This document shows, one piece after another, positions 31,345 through 39,719 of a stretch of 64,000 nucleotides of DNA. Source of the DNA: Treponema sp. (lineage in GTDB: Bacteria > Spirochaetota > Spirochaetia > Treponematales > Treponemataceae); assembly GCA_016294105.1 (NCBI GenBank), contig JAEDCN010000003.1, positions 96,119 to 160,118 of the forward strand, given 5' to 3'. Below the pieces are notes generated by a model. The model did not search any database. It saw nothing but the letters and a program-made list of their open reading frames with translations, and was not told the origin of the DNA. Made by a program: the position numbers and the translations under genes. Numbering within the stretch: the first letter of the stretch is position 1; each line of letters starts with the position of its first letter.

Positions 31345-32637
31345 CTACTCTTCTGTTAAACTCACCTGAATATCCTGATATTTTCCGTTGCGGTAAACGG
31401 TTACCTTTACAGTGTCTCCTGGCCGCTTGCTTTCCAAAATGGAATAGTAATCTGCCAAGCTAGCCACACTAATACCGTCCATGGCGGTGATAACGTCTCC
31501 ACCAAGATAGATAATGCGTGAGTTGCGGCTGCTGCCATAGCGGATAGCCTCTGTACCGGCTTTAATTCCAGCTAATTCTGCATTGCCTCCTTTTTGAATC
31601 TGGGAAACTAAAAGTCCACGATTTATTTCTAAGCGAGCGTAGGAGGCAATGCTGGAGGTAAGCTGCACATAATCTGCCTGGATAACACCACGGCGAACGG
31701 TACCATACTGAATCAAGTCGGAAACCACACGGCGAGCCGTGTTTACAGGAACTGCAAAACCAATGCCTGCAGAGCTGCCAGTGGTGGAATAAATCATGGT
31801 GTTTATGCCAATCATGCGACCAGCAGTATCCAGCAGGGGACCACCAGAGTTTCCTGGATTGATAGCAGTGTCTGTTTGAATCATGTTGCGGATAATGGTT
31901 CCCGTTGCACTTTGAATGGGACGACCCAGCCCACTGACAATACCGGTGGTCATGGTGCGCTCAAAACCAAAGGGATTTCCGATGGCAATGAGCTTTTGTC
32001 CCACCTTCAGCTTGTCGGAATCCCCAAAGGCAATGGTTTTTAACTCCACCCCTGCTGGTGGGTCAAATTTCAGCACTGCAATGTCACTGGCAGAATCAGT
32101 ACCCACCACCCGCCCCTCATACTGGGTACCGTCGGAAAGAGAAATATAAATCTTGTACGCATCAGAAATAACGTGAACGTTTGTCACCACGTAGCCACGG
32201 CGGTCAATGATGGAGCCAGAACCAGAACCACCTTCCTGAGGAACAGGCTCCAAGAACCAGTTTACCGCCATCACCTGGGTATTGATGTTTACAACAGCCT
32301 CGTTGCACTTTTCGTAGACGCTGATATTTTGTAACTCATCCTGGGTGTAGGAAGCCACCATGTCCGCCGTGTAAATGGGGTCGGAGCGAACAGCTGTCTG
32401 GAGCAAAAAGGAATCTGCATTGCCAGGAACCATCCGCTCCTCGGTAGCTATCACAGCTCCTGGCTCAAAATCCTCCGTAGCAGGCTGTGAATCAGGGGCT
32501 GCTTCTTCAACAGGAACCTGGGAAGTAGCAGGCTTTTCTTTAAAATAACGGGAGGTGGCAAGCCCTGTCACCACAGATGCCACTATAGAAACCACCACAA
32601 CGGTGAGAACAAGCTGATGCTTTGCATACAATTTCAT
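31345..32637 (-). CDS. HtrA/DegP-like serine protease
   Basis: 430 residues from the ATG giving MKLYAKHQLVLTVVVV, a signal anchor, followed by a Pro/Glu-rich linker. The trypsin-like domain has the catalytic His in NVHVISDAY, Asp in TDSASDIAVLKF and Ser in NPGNSGGPLLDTAG. One PDZ domain lies at the C-terminus (GGDVITAMDGISVASLADYY). Predicted to degrade misfolded proteins outside the cytoplasmic membrane. An ATG 27 codons earlier has no conserved context. The gene is divergent from the tct operon and ends beside the remnant region. Confidence 0.92.
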   Translation of the reverse strand: MKLYAKHQLVLTVVVVSIVASVVTGLATSRYFKEKPATSQVPVEEAAPDSQPATEDFEPGAVIATEERMVPGNADSFLLQTAVRSDPIYTADMVASYTQDELQNISVYEKCNEAVVNINTQVMAVNWFLEPVPQEGGSGSGSIIDRRGYVVTNVHVISDAYKIYISLSDGTQYEGRVVGTDSASDIAVLKFDPPAGVELKTIAFGDSDKLKVGQKLIAIGNPFGFERTMTTGIVSGLGRPIQSATGTIIRNMIQTDTAINPGNSGGPLLDTAGRMIGINTMIYSTTGSSAGIGFAVPVNTARRVVSDLIQYGTVRRGVIQADYVQLTSSIASYARLEINRGLLVSQIQKGGNAELAGIKAGTEAIRYGSSRNSRIIYLGGDVITAMDGISVASLADYYSILESKRPGDTVKVTVYRNGKYQDIQVSLTEE

Positions 32638-32740
32638 CGTTAAAGAATACAAAAAAATAAAAGAAAGGGCAACGGTTTTAGAATCCCTCCTATTGTCAGA
32701 GGCTAGTACTTGCCACATAAAAATGGAAATACTAGAAAAA

Positions 32741-32780
32741 ATACAACTTAGAATATTAGGTATAAAAACAATACAACTTT
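32741..32780. repeat. Direct repeat ATACAACTT in the tct promoter region
   Basis: ATACAACTT occurs at 32741 and again at 32771, exactly 30 bases apart and so on the same helix face, upstream of a TACAAT -10 candidate (32827-32832). A possible activator or repressor site for the operon. Confidence 0.3.
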
Positions 32781-32860
32781 TATCAAAAAAGATGATTTTT
32801 TATCTGTAAAAATCAAAAAGCTGTGGTACAATCTAAGTACTACAATTTTTGGAGGAAAAG

Positions 32861-33823
32861 ATGAAAAGATTGTTCACAACTCTCGTTCTTATCACCATGG
32901 CCTGCAGCATCTTCGCAGCAGGATCAAAAGAAGCAGCTAGCCCAGAGCAGTGGCCAGAAGGACCTGTTACCGTTATCTGTCCATGGGCAGTTGGTGGAGT
33001 AGCAGACATCGTAAACCGAAAGATGGCTACCTATGGTCAGGAGGTTCTTGGCCAGCCTGTTTTGGCTACTAATGAATTGGGAGCTGGTGGAAACGTAGCT
33101 CTTACTAACTATCTGAAGAATGAACCTAACTCCTTGAACCTGATTTTTGGTGGAGAGGGTGCATTTTCTATCGCTCCTAATACCCCCGGTTCAGAAGCCT
33201 TACAGTTCACCTATGATGACTACGAGCCTATCATCAACCTGTATTCTTCCATTTTCGTTATGACTGCCGACACAAAGTTGGGAATCACTGACTTGGATGG
33301 ATTGAAGGCTTACGGTGAAGGAAAGACTTTGAAGGTAGCTGTAAACGGTGTTGCTGGTTCTGAAGCTTTCTTGGCAAAGGCCCTCTTTAAGGAGCTGGGA
33401 CTGAAGCTGGAATTGGTAAGCTACAACGGAGCAAACCTTGCTCTTGATGCAGCTGCTAAGGGTGAAACTCAGTTTGCTATTTCTCACCAGTCACAGGCAC
33501 AGGCTAGCGTAGAGGCTGGAACCTTGGCTCCTGTAGTTGCATTCGATAAGAATGGACTGAAGAATGGTGTATTCGCTGGTGTTAAGGGTGTTGGAGAGTA
33601 TGGCTACTCAGCTTACTTCCGAAACCGCTGCTTCCTGTTGGCTCGCAAGGGAACAGATCCTGTTGTAATCAAGAAGATTCAGAACGCTTACCTGCGCATT
33701 TTGTCTAAGCCCGAAATTGTAGAGTTGTTCGGAACCATGTTGATTGAGATTGATCCTCTTGATCCTGCCACTATGGATCGCCACGTAGCTGACGTAATCC
33801 AAATTGTAAAGGAAAACCAGTAA
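32861..33823 (+). CDS. tctC: Tripartite tricarboxylate transporter substrate-binding protein
   Basis: 320 residues with a signal peptide MKRLFTTLVLITMACSIFAA; the cysteine could make it a lipoprotein. The TctC (Bug) fold pattern is visible: GPVTVICPWAVGGVADIVNR near residue 35, NELGAGGNVALTNY near 75, LGITDLDGLKAYGEGKTLKV near 140 and the end ...HVADVIQIVKE. It captures an anion, probably a carboxylate or sulfonate-like compound, for the TctAB permease. GGAGG precedes the ATG. First gene of the operon, followed by a hairpin that may leave it more highly expressed than the permease genes. Confidence 0.92.
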   Translation: MKRLFTTLVLITMACSIFAAGSKEAASPEQWPEGPVTVICPWAVGGVADIVNRKMATYGQEVLGQPVLATNELGAGGNVALTNYLKNEPNSLNLIFGGEGAFSIAPNTPGSEALQFTYDDYEPIINLYSSIFVMTADTKLGITDLDGLKAYGEGKTLKVAVNGVAGSEAFLAKALFKELGLKLELVSYNGANLALDAAAKGETQFAISHQSQAQASVEAGTLAPVVAFDKNGLKNGVFAGVKGVGEYGYSAYFRNRCFLLARKGTDPVVIKKIQNAYLRILSKPEIVELFGTMLIEIDPLDPATMDRHVADVIQIVKENQ

Positions 33824-33836
33824 TTTTTCCAAAACC

Positions 33837-33901
33837 ATCCCCCTGGATTCGTTCTTCATCTTCACACTAGCTTGACAAAGAACGGATTCAGGGGATTGTT
33901 T
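33837..33901 (+). terminator. Hairpin between tctC and tctB, partial terminator
   Basis: ATCCCCCTGGATTCGTTCTT pairs with AAAGAACGGATTCAGGGGAT, followed by TGTTTT. Such read-through terminators behind binding-protein genes set the ratio to the membrane subunits. Confidence 0.7.
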
Positions 33902-33924
33902 TAAACTTGAAAAAAGGAGAAACT

Positions 33925-34443
33925 ATGGCACGAGAATTCTTTCAACGAATCGATTCTTGGCTTGATGCCACAGGAGAAAAGCTAGAAAAAAAGAAGATAC
34001 GTCTTTATGTAGACATCATTACACCAATTATCTTCATTATATTTGCAGTGGCTGTGTTGCTGGCTATGCCCTCACAAATTGCCCTCCTTAGTAGCAGTAG
34101 TATTAACGAAAGAAGCTTTCCCACCCTACTTATGTTCCTGATTATCATCTGTGGTGTGGTGTTACTGGGAAAGGAAATCTTTAACATTGTTGCCAAGAAG
34201 AAGGTCAACATCGTGGAAACTACAGCCTTGGTAGAAGTAAAGGCCCTGATAATTCTAGGAATCTTAGTTCTTTACTGGCTTTTGATGGGGCTTATTGGTT
34301 TTATCATCAGTTCTATTCTTCTGGGACTTGCCATGCTTATGTTCTTCCGTGTGAAGAAGCCTAGCTACTATATAATTGTTTCAGTGGTGGCCGTACTTAT
34401 CGGCGTATTCTTCCGATACGTACTGAACGTACGCCTGCCCTAA
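33925..34443 (+). CDS. tctB: Tripartite tricarboxylate transporter small permease subunit
   Basis: 172 residues from the ATG giving MAREFFQRIDSW, with AAAGGAG upstream. Four hydrophobic segments: about 33-55, 70-92, 113-135 and 140-170, the TctB layout. It has little sequence signature, so the call rests on size, topology and its place between tctC and tctA. It is a partner of the large TctA subunit in sodium- or proton-driven uptake; its exact role is not known. The next gene begins eleven bases later. Confidence 0.85.
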   Translation: MAREFFQRIDSWLDATGEKLEKKKIRLYVDIITPIIFIIFAVAVLLAMPSQIALLSSSSINERSFPTLLMFLIIICGVVLLGKEIFNIVAKKKVNIVETTALVEVKALIILGILVLYWLLMGLIGFIISSILLGLAMLMFFRVKKPSYYIIVSVVAVLIGVFFRYVLNVRLP

Positions 34444-34454
34444 AGGAGATTGCC

Positions 34455-35966
34455 ATGGATTTATTCATTCAAGGTTGTCAGGAACTTTTCCATATTTCCA
34501 ACTTCATCTACATGAATATTGGACTCCTTTTGGGAGTCATCTTTGGAGCAATTCCTGGCCTTACCGTCATTCTCTGTCTCGTTCTCTTTTTGCCCTTCAC
34601 CTACTCTTTGGCCCCCATTCCTTCCTTTATGTTCCTGTTAGGAATGTATTGTGCAGGAAGCTACGGTGGCTCCATTTCCGCCATCCTGATTAACACACCA
34701 GGTACTCCCCACGCTGCAGCCACCATGCTAGACGGCTATCCCATGACCCAGCGGGGAGAGGGGCACAAGGCATTAAACATTGCCCTGTATGGTTCCACCT
34801 TTGGAGGAATTTTTAGTGCATTGGTGCTGCTGTTCTTTGCCCCACAGGTATCAAAATTTGCCCAAAAGCTGGGTACACCAGAATACTTTTTGGTTTGTGC
34901 CTTTGGTCTTACCATCATCGCAGGTGTTTCTGGAAAAAGCTTGCTAAAGGGTGTTATGGCAGGAGCCTTTGGTCTCTTCGTTTCCACCATTGGCCTTGAT
35001 CCCATGACTGGTGGCACACGCTTTATCTTTAACAACATTAACCTGTATTCTGGTTTTGACATTGTAATCTGTCTTATTGGTTTGTTTGCCCTTAGTGCCA
35101 TCATTGGTAGAGCAAAGAAAAGCGATGCGGACTCCAGCGATGCTGGTGCAATCCAGGAAAAGGTTTTGAAGGACGGCAAGGGAAAGATTACCAAGGAAGA
35201 GCTCAAACGTATGTCCTTACCTGCCCTCCTGTCTGCCATCATTGGTGTTGTAGTAGGAATTATTCCCGGAACTGGTGCTGCAGAAGCAGGCTTCTTTAGC
35301 TATGACTGGGCACGACGAATCAGCAAGCATAAGGATGAGTTTGGAAAGGGTGCGGTAGAAGGTGTTGTAGCCTCAGAAACAGCCAACAATGCCGTTACTG
35401 GTGCCACATTGATTCCCCTTTTGACCATGGGTATTCCTGGAGACGGTTCTGTTGCCTTGATGCTGGGTGCATTGATGATTAACGGTCTTACCCCTGGTCC
35501 ACGACTTTTCACCGACCACGGCGTTACCATGTATGCCATTATGGTGGGTCTCATCTTTGTAAACCTGTTCATGTTCCTGCAGGGACGCTACCTCACTGGT
35601 CTTTTTGCCAAGATCATTAAGATTCCACCAGTAATCCTTGCTCCCATTATCGTTATCTTCTGCTTTGCAGGAGCATATTCTGTAAAGATTTCTATGTTCG
35701 ACGTGGGCTTAACCTTGATTTTTGCCGTGGTAGCCTACCTGCTCACCAAGCTGGAATGTTCTGTAGTACCAATTCTTTTGGGACTGGTACTGGGACGTAT
35801 GACCGAGGAGAATTTCCGCCGAGCCCTTATTATCTCTGACGGAAGCTGGTCCATCTTTGCCTCATCTTCCGTCTGCATCGCCTTCCTTGTGCTGATTGCA
35901 GTTACCTTGTTCATCATTATCCGTGGAAAGATCACGGAATCAAAATCAGGAGGACATCATGTCTGA
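34455..35966 (+). CDS. tctA: Tripartite tricarboxylate transporter large permease subunit
   Basis: 503 residues with about twelve membrane segments. TctA signatures: GAIPGLTVILCLVLFLPFTY near residue 32, LGMYCAGSYGGSISAILINT, PGTPHAAATMLDGYPMTQRG, and the second copy GIIPGTGAAEAGFFSYDWAR near 275, then ETANNAVTGATLIPLLTMGI. It is the transport channel. AAGGAG precedes the ATG. Its stop overlaps the sulfatase start by eight bases, so transporter and sulfatase are made together. Confidence 0.95.
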   Translation: MDLFIQGCQELFHISNFIYMNIGLLLGVIFGAIPGLTVILCLVLFLPFTYSLAPIPSFMFLLGMYCAGSYGGSISAILINTPGTPHAAATMLDGYPMTQRGEGHKALNIALYGSTFGGIFSALVLLFFAPQVSKFAQKLGTPEYFLVCAFGLTIIAGVSGKSLLKGVMAGAFGLFVSTIGLDPMTGGTRFIFNNINLYSGFDIVICLIGLFALSAIIGRAKKSDADSSDAGAIQEKVLKDGKGKITKEELKRMSLPALLSAIIGVVVGIIPGTGAAEAGFFSYDWARRISKHKDEFGKGAVEGVVASETANNAVTGATLIPLLTMGIPGDGSVALMLGALMINGLTPGPRLFTDHGVTMYAIMVGLIFVNLFMFLQGRYLTGLFAKIIKIPPVILAPIIVIFCFAGAYSVKISMFDVGLTLIFAVVAYLLTKLECSVVPILLGLVLGRMTEENFRRALIISDGSWSIFASSSVCIAFLVLIAVTLFIIIRGKITESKSGGHHV

Positions 35967-37353
35967 AAAAACAACACGACCTAATATCATCTTCTACTTT
36001 ACCGACCAGCAGCGATTTGACACCTGCGGCTGCTACGGCCAGCAGCTTCCCATTACTCCCTGCTTGGATCAGCTAGCAGCAGAGGGTGTGTGCTTTGAAA
36101 ACGCCTTTTCTCCCCAGCCAGTCTGTGGCCCCTGCCGTGCAATCTTCCAGACAGGAAAATATGCCACCGACACTGGCTGCTTCCGCAACAGCATTGCCCT
36201 TCCCCAGGACGTAAAGACCTTGGCTCAGTGGCTTGACGAAGCAGGCTACCAGACAGCTTATATCGGAAAATGGCATTTGGCTTCCCAGGGAGAGCTGGAA
36301 AAAAAGCCCTATCAGGACTACCAGATTGAGCCTGTTCCCCTGCACCTGCGTGGTGGCTACAAGGGCTTCTGGCGAACTGCTGACGTACTGGAGTTTACCT
36401 CCGACGGCTACGGCGGATACGTTTTTGATGAGGACATGAATCGTCGGGACTTCAAGGGTTACCGAGCAGACTGCATCACCGACTTTGCACTGGAGTTCTT
36501 TGACTCCTCCGTAAAGAATTGCTGGGAAGGCAAAGATGGCAAACCATTCTTTATGACCATTTCCCACATTGAGCCCCACCACCAGAACGGAGCCCATCAC
36601 TATCAGGGTCCCGAAGGTTCAAAGGAAGAATACGCCAACTTCATCGTACCAGAAGATTTGAAGGCTCTCGGTGGTGGTGACTGGCAGGAGGAATATCCCG
36701 ACTATCTGGGAGCTTGTGCCAGCCTGGACAAGAACCTTGGCCGTCTCGTTCAGCGGCTTAAGGAATTGGGAATCTACGACAATACCGTCATCATCTTTGG
36801 TGCAGACCACGGCTCCCACTTCCGCACCCGGAACCGGGACGGCAGGATGCGGGGCTACGACGACTACAAGCGTACTGGCCACGACAGCGCCCTGAAGGTG
36901 CCTCTGGTAATCAGTGGTGGAGCCTTTACCAAGGGTGGCCATCGTGAAAGCCAGCTTGTTTCCACCGAAAGCTTGCCCAAGACCATTATGGCTCTGGCTG
37001 GAGTACAGGTGGGAGATGCCATGATTGGAGAAAATCTCCTTGACGTGGTGGAAAAAAAGGATGATAATCGAAAGAATCAAGTGTTTGCCCAGATTTCTGA
37101 AAGCAAGGTTGGCCGCTGTATTCGTACTCCTGAGTACCTGTACGCCGTTTACGCTCCAGACAAGGACGGTGGACTGGACATGAACAGCACCAGCTACAGC
37201 GACGATTACCTGTACCACATGCCCAGCGATCCCCATCAGCTGGTAAACGTGGTGGCAGATCCTGCCCATAGCCAGGCAAAGGCTCAGCTGAGAAAGAGCC
37301 TTTTGGACTGGATTAAGGATGTAGAGGGTATAACAGCTACTATAAACGACTAA
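35959..37353 (+). CDS. Cytoplasmic Cys-type sulfatase
   Basis: 464 residues, type I sulfatase. Metal ligands in FYFTDQQRFDTCG (Asp16, Gln17) and FGADHGSHF; the active-site motif is VCGPCRAIFQTGK, where Cys56 would be oxidised to formylglycine and Arg60 is the conserved arginine. The fourth motif position is Cys rather than the common Ser or Ala. There is no signal peptide, so it acts in the cytoplasm on an imported sulfate ester; related enzymes include choline sulfatases and phosphonate monoester hydrolases. AGGAGG precedes the ATG, which overlaps tctA. The substrate is unknown. Confidence 0.92.
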   Translation: MSEKTTRPNIIFYFTDQQRFDTCGCYGQQLPITPCLDQLAAEGVCFENAFSPQPVCGPCRAIFQTGKYATDTGCFRNSIALPQDVKTLAQWLDEAGYQTAYIGKWHLASQGELEKKPYQDYQIEPVPLHLRGGYKGFWRTADVLEFTSDGYGGYVFDEDMNRRDFKGYRADCITDFALEFFDSSVKNCWEGKDGKPFFMTISHIEPHHQNGAHHYQGPEGSKEEYANFIVPEDLKALGGGDWQEEYPDYLGACASLDKNLGRLVQRLKELGIYDNTVIIFGADHGSHFRTRNRDGRMRGYDDYKRTGHDSALKVPLVISGGAFTKGGHRESQLVSTESLPKTIMALAGVQVGDAMIGENLLDVVEKKDDNRKNQVFAQISESKVGRCIRTPEYLYAVYAPDKDGGLDMNSTSYSDDYLYHMPSDPHQLVNVVADPAHSQAKAQLRKSLLDWIKDVEGITATIND

Positions 37354-37361
37354 TTTATTCA

Positions 37362-37388
37362 GGAGGGCTTGCCAAAGCCCTCCTTTTC
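37362..37388 (+). terminator. Terminator-like hairpin behind the sulfatase gene
   Basis: AGGAGGGCTT pairs with AAGCCCTCCT, followed by TTTC. It is weak, and the regulator gene with its own GGAGG follows at once, so read-through is likely. Confidence 0.6.
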
Positions 37389-37401
37389 ACTGAGGAGGAA
37401 T

Positions 37402-38517
37402 ATGGCACAACGAGAAAAGAAATATCAGCTTATATCCTCCTATCTCCGTTCCTTTATCGATGAGCATAAATTTACCGACACCAACAAAATGCCCTCGGAG
37501 CATTTTCTTTGCAGAAAATTCAATGTAAGCCGACAAACGGTACGAACAGCCATTGCCTGCTTAGAACAAGAAGGCTTTGTGTACACCCTGCGGGGAAGTG
37601 GCACCTTTTTTAACACTAGCTACTCCATTCACAACAGCTCCCTGCCAGAAACTGAAAGCAAAAAGGTGGCCCTCATTGTTCAAGGACAAGACAAAAACTC
37701 CATCTACAAGATTTTAGCTGGGGTGCGGGATATATTTCAGGATGAAGACATTGAGGTGCGCATCTTCTTTACAGAGAACAAGATTCTCAACGAGCGGCGG
37801 TGTCTTACTGCCTGTGCCTCTGGTTTTGATGCCTTGATTATTGACGGAGTAAAGGCCAGCACAGCTAGTCCCAACGCCGACATCTACGAAAAGCTCTATA
37901 ATGATAATATTCCCGTTATCTTTTACAACAATTACTATCGTGACAGCAAATTTCCCAAGGTAATTGTAGACGATGAAAATTGCGCCCAGGAGCTGGTGTA
38001 CCAGCTGATTTGCAAGGGACATAAATATATCGCTGGCTTCTTTGTCTACGATAATTATCAGGGAAACAAAAAATACAACGGCATCATCAAGTCTTTGATC
38101 AAGTACAACGTGTACATGGACGACAGCTACTTCAAGTGGTGCATGATGGACGACCTAAAGGATGCCAAGCAGTTCAAGAAGGAGATGTGGAATTTCATCA
38201 AAGCCCTCCCCTCCTGTACCGCCATTGTCTGCTGCAACTACTTGATTTTGGAAATGCTGCTGGAGGTACTGGCTTCCCACAACAAATCCATTCCTCACGA
38301 CTATTCTGTGGTAAGCTTTGACTATTCCGCTGACAACTGGCAGGAGCAAAACATTACCACTTCCATCCATCCCAGCTACGAAATGGGAGTGAAACTAGCC
38401 CAAGGAGTCATAACCATGATACAGCATGGCCACTATGACAGCCAGAAGGTTTCCTATATGTTTCCACCAAAAATCCATCTGGGAAATTCTATCAAGGATC
38501 TGGGAGAAACACCATGA
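37402..38517 (+). CDS. GntR-type regulator with LacI-like effector domain
   Basis: 371 residues. The N-terminal winged helix is GntR-type: YQLISSYLRSFIDEHKF, KMPSEHFLCRKFNVSRQTVR, TAIACLEQEGFVYTLRGSGT. From about residue 80 follows a LacI/periplasmic-binding-like domain (KKVALIVQGQDKNSIYKILA, VSFDYSADNW). This is the AraR layout in which a sugar-like ligand releases DNA. GAGGAGG precedes the ATG. Its gene lies inside the sulfatase operon and overlaps the maturase start by four bases, so it most likely controls the operon in response to the imported compound. Confidence 0.9.
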   Translation: MAQREKKYQLISSYLRSFIDEHKFTDTNKMPSEHFLCRKFNVSRQTVRTAIACLEQEGFVYTLRGSGTFFNTSYSIHNSSLPETESKKVALIVQGQDKNSIYKILAGVRDIFQDEDIEVRIFFTENKILNERRCLTACASGFDALIIDGVKASTASPNADIYEKLYNDNIPVIFYNNYYRDSKFPKVIVDDENCAQELVYQLICKGHKYIAGFFVYDNYQGNKKYNGIIKSLIKYNVYMDDSYFKWCMMDDLKDAKQFKKEMWNFIKALPSCTAIVCCNYLILEMLLEVLASHNKSIPHDYSVVSFDYSADNWQEQNITTSIHPSYEMGVKLAQGVITMIQHGHYDSQKVSYMFPPKIHLGNSIKDLGETP

Positions 38518-39719
38518 ACAAAGTCACACCGCAACAGAGAAACATTACCGTGCTAGTAAAGCCAGCCTCTGCCGCCTGCAATCTCCAGTGTAGCTACTGC
38601 TTTTACCTTGAAACAGCCTGTAACCGCCAGCAGGGAAACCGTGGCAGTATGGGTCAAGAAGTGATGGAAGCTCTAATTGCCACCACCATGGACTTTGCCT
38701 GTGGAGGCACCGTCACCTACCTATTCCAAGGAGGAGAGCCACTGCTGGCTGGCTTGGATTTTTTCAAGGCCTTTGTTCATCAGGTGCAGGAGCACCAAAA
38801 AAAGCAGCTACAACCCCAGATGTATGGACAAGATGCAGGCACATATCCAAGCCAAGCCTGCTACATGGTGCAAACCAACGGCACCCTCATTACCCAGGAC
38901 TTTTGTCAATTCTTTGTAGAGCATAATTTTATTCTGGGAGTTTCTCTGGACGGTCCCCCAGAAATCCACAATCTATACCGACAGTATCCTGCTGCACAAG
39001 ACAGTCATGACAAGGTGATGGAAGCCATCCAGCTGCTCAAGTCATACAAGATTCCCTTTTCGGTGCTTTCCGTTGTTACAAGAGCTTGGGCAGGCAAGGA
39101 AGTGGAGATTTATCGCTGGTTCCAGAGCCATCAGTTGAACCAGCTTCAGTTCATCCATTGTATTCCACCAGATGCAACAGACACAACCTTTTGTCTTACC
39201 AATCAAGAATACGGTCAGTTAAACAAAACTTTTTTTCAGCTGTATTGGCAGGATCTTTGCCAAGGAAGGGAAATTTCCATTCGGTTTTACGACAATCTTT
39301 TGGCTATGCTCCAAGGAAGAATGCCAGAACAATGCGGCATGATGGGCTACTGCCCCGCAACCATTACGGTGGAAGCAGACGGCAGCCTCTATCCCTGTGA
39401 CTTTTATTGTAGCGACCAGTGGTACATTGGAAATATCAAGGAAATGGGATTGAAGGAACTTTTTTATCATCCTGTTATGCAAAAGTTTCTTGTTTCTTCC
39501 CAAAAACGGGAAGATGCATGTACCACCTGCCCCGTCCTCGGTCTCTGCCGTGGTGGCTGCCGGCGAGAACGAGAGTTTCTTGGAGAACATTCCGTTCTAG
39601 ATCGGAACCTTCTCCAAAAACAAGATGATACCCTGACACTGCACAAGCACTGCCAGGGACGAAAGGAATTTTTCAGCTTTCTTCTTACTACAGTACAAAG
39701 CGTCCGATTTGCGCCTTAA
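38514..39719 (+). CDS. Anaerobic sulfatase-maturating radical SAM enzyme
   Basis: 401 residues. The radical SAM cluster is CNLQCSYCFY (Cys22, 26, 29), followed by YLFQGGEPLLAG and the GVSLDGPPEIHN motif. The C-terminal half is a SPASM region with cysteines in MMGYCPATITVEADGSLYPC, DFYC, CTTCPVLGLCRGGC and a late Cys, binding two auxiliary Fe-S clusters. Members oxidise the Cys or Ser of sulfatases to formylglycine without oxygen. Position next to a Cys-type sulfatase makes the partner obvious. The start overlaps the regulator stop (ATGA). The 3' end overlaps the convergent chemoreceptor gene by 32 bases. Confidence 0.93.
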   Translation: MNKVTPQQRNITVLVKPASAACNLQCSYCFYLETACNRQQGNRGSMGQEVMEALIATTMDFACGGTVTYLFQGGEPLLAGLDFFKAFVHQVQEHQKKQLQPQMYGQDAGTYPSQACYMVQTNGTLITQDFCQFFVEHNFILGVSLDGPPEIHNLYRQYPAAQDSHDKVMEAIQLLKSYKIPFSVLSVVTRAWAGKEVEIYRWFQSHQLNQLQFIHCIPPDATDTTFCLTNQEYGQLNKTFFQLYWQDLCQGREISIRFYDNLLAMLQGRMPEQCGMMGYCPATITVEADGSLYPCDFYCSDQWYIGNIKEMGLKELFYHPVMQKFLVSSQKREDACTTCPVLGLCRGGCRREREFLGEHSVLDRNLLQKQDDTLTLHKHCQGRKEFFSFLLTTVQSVRFAP

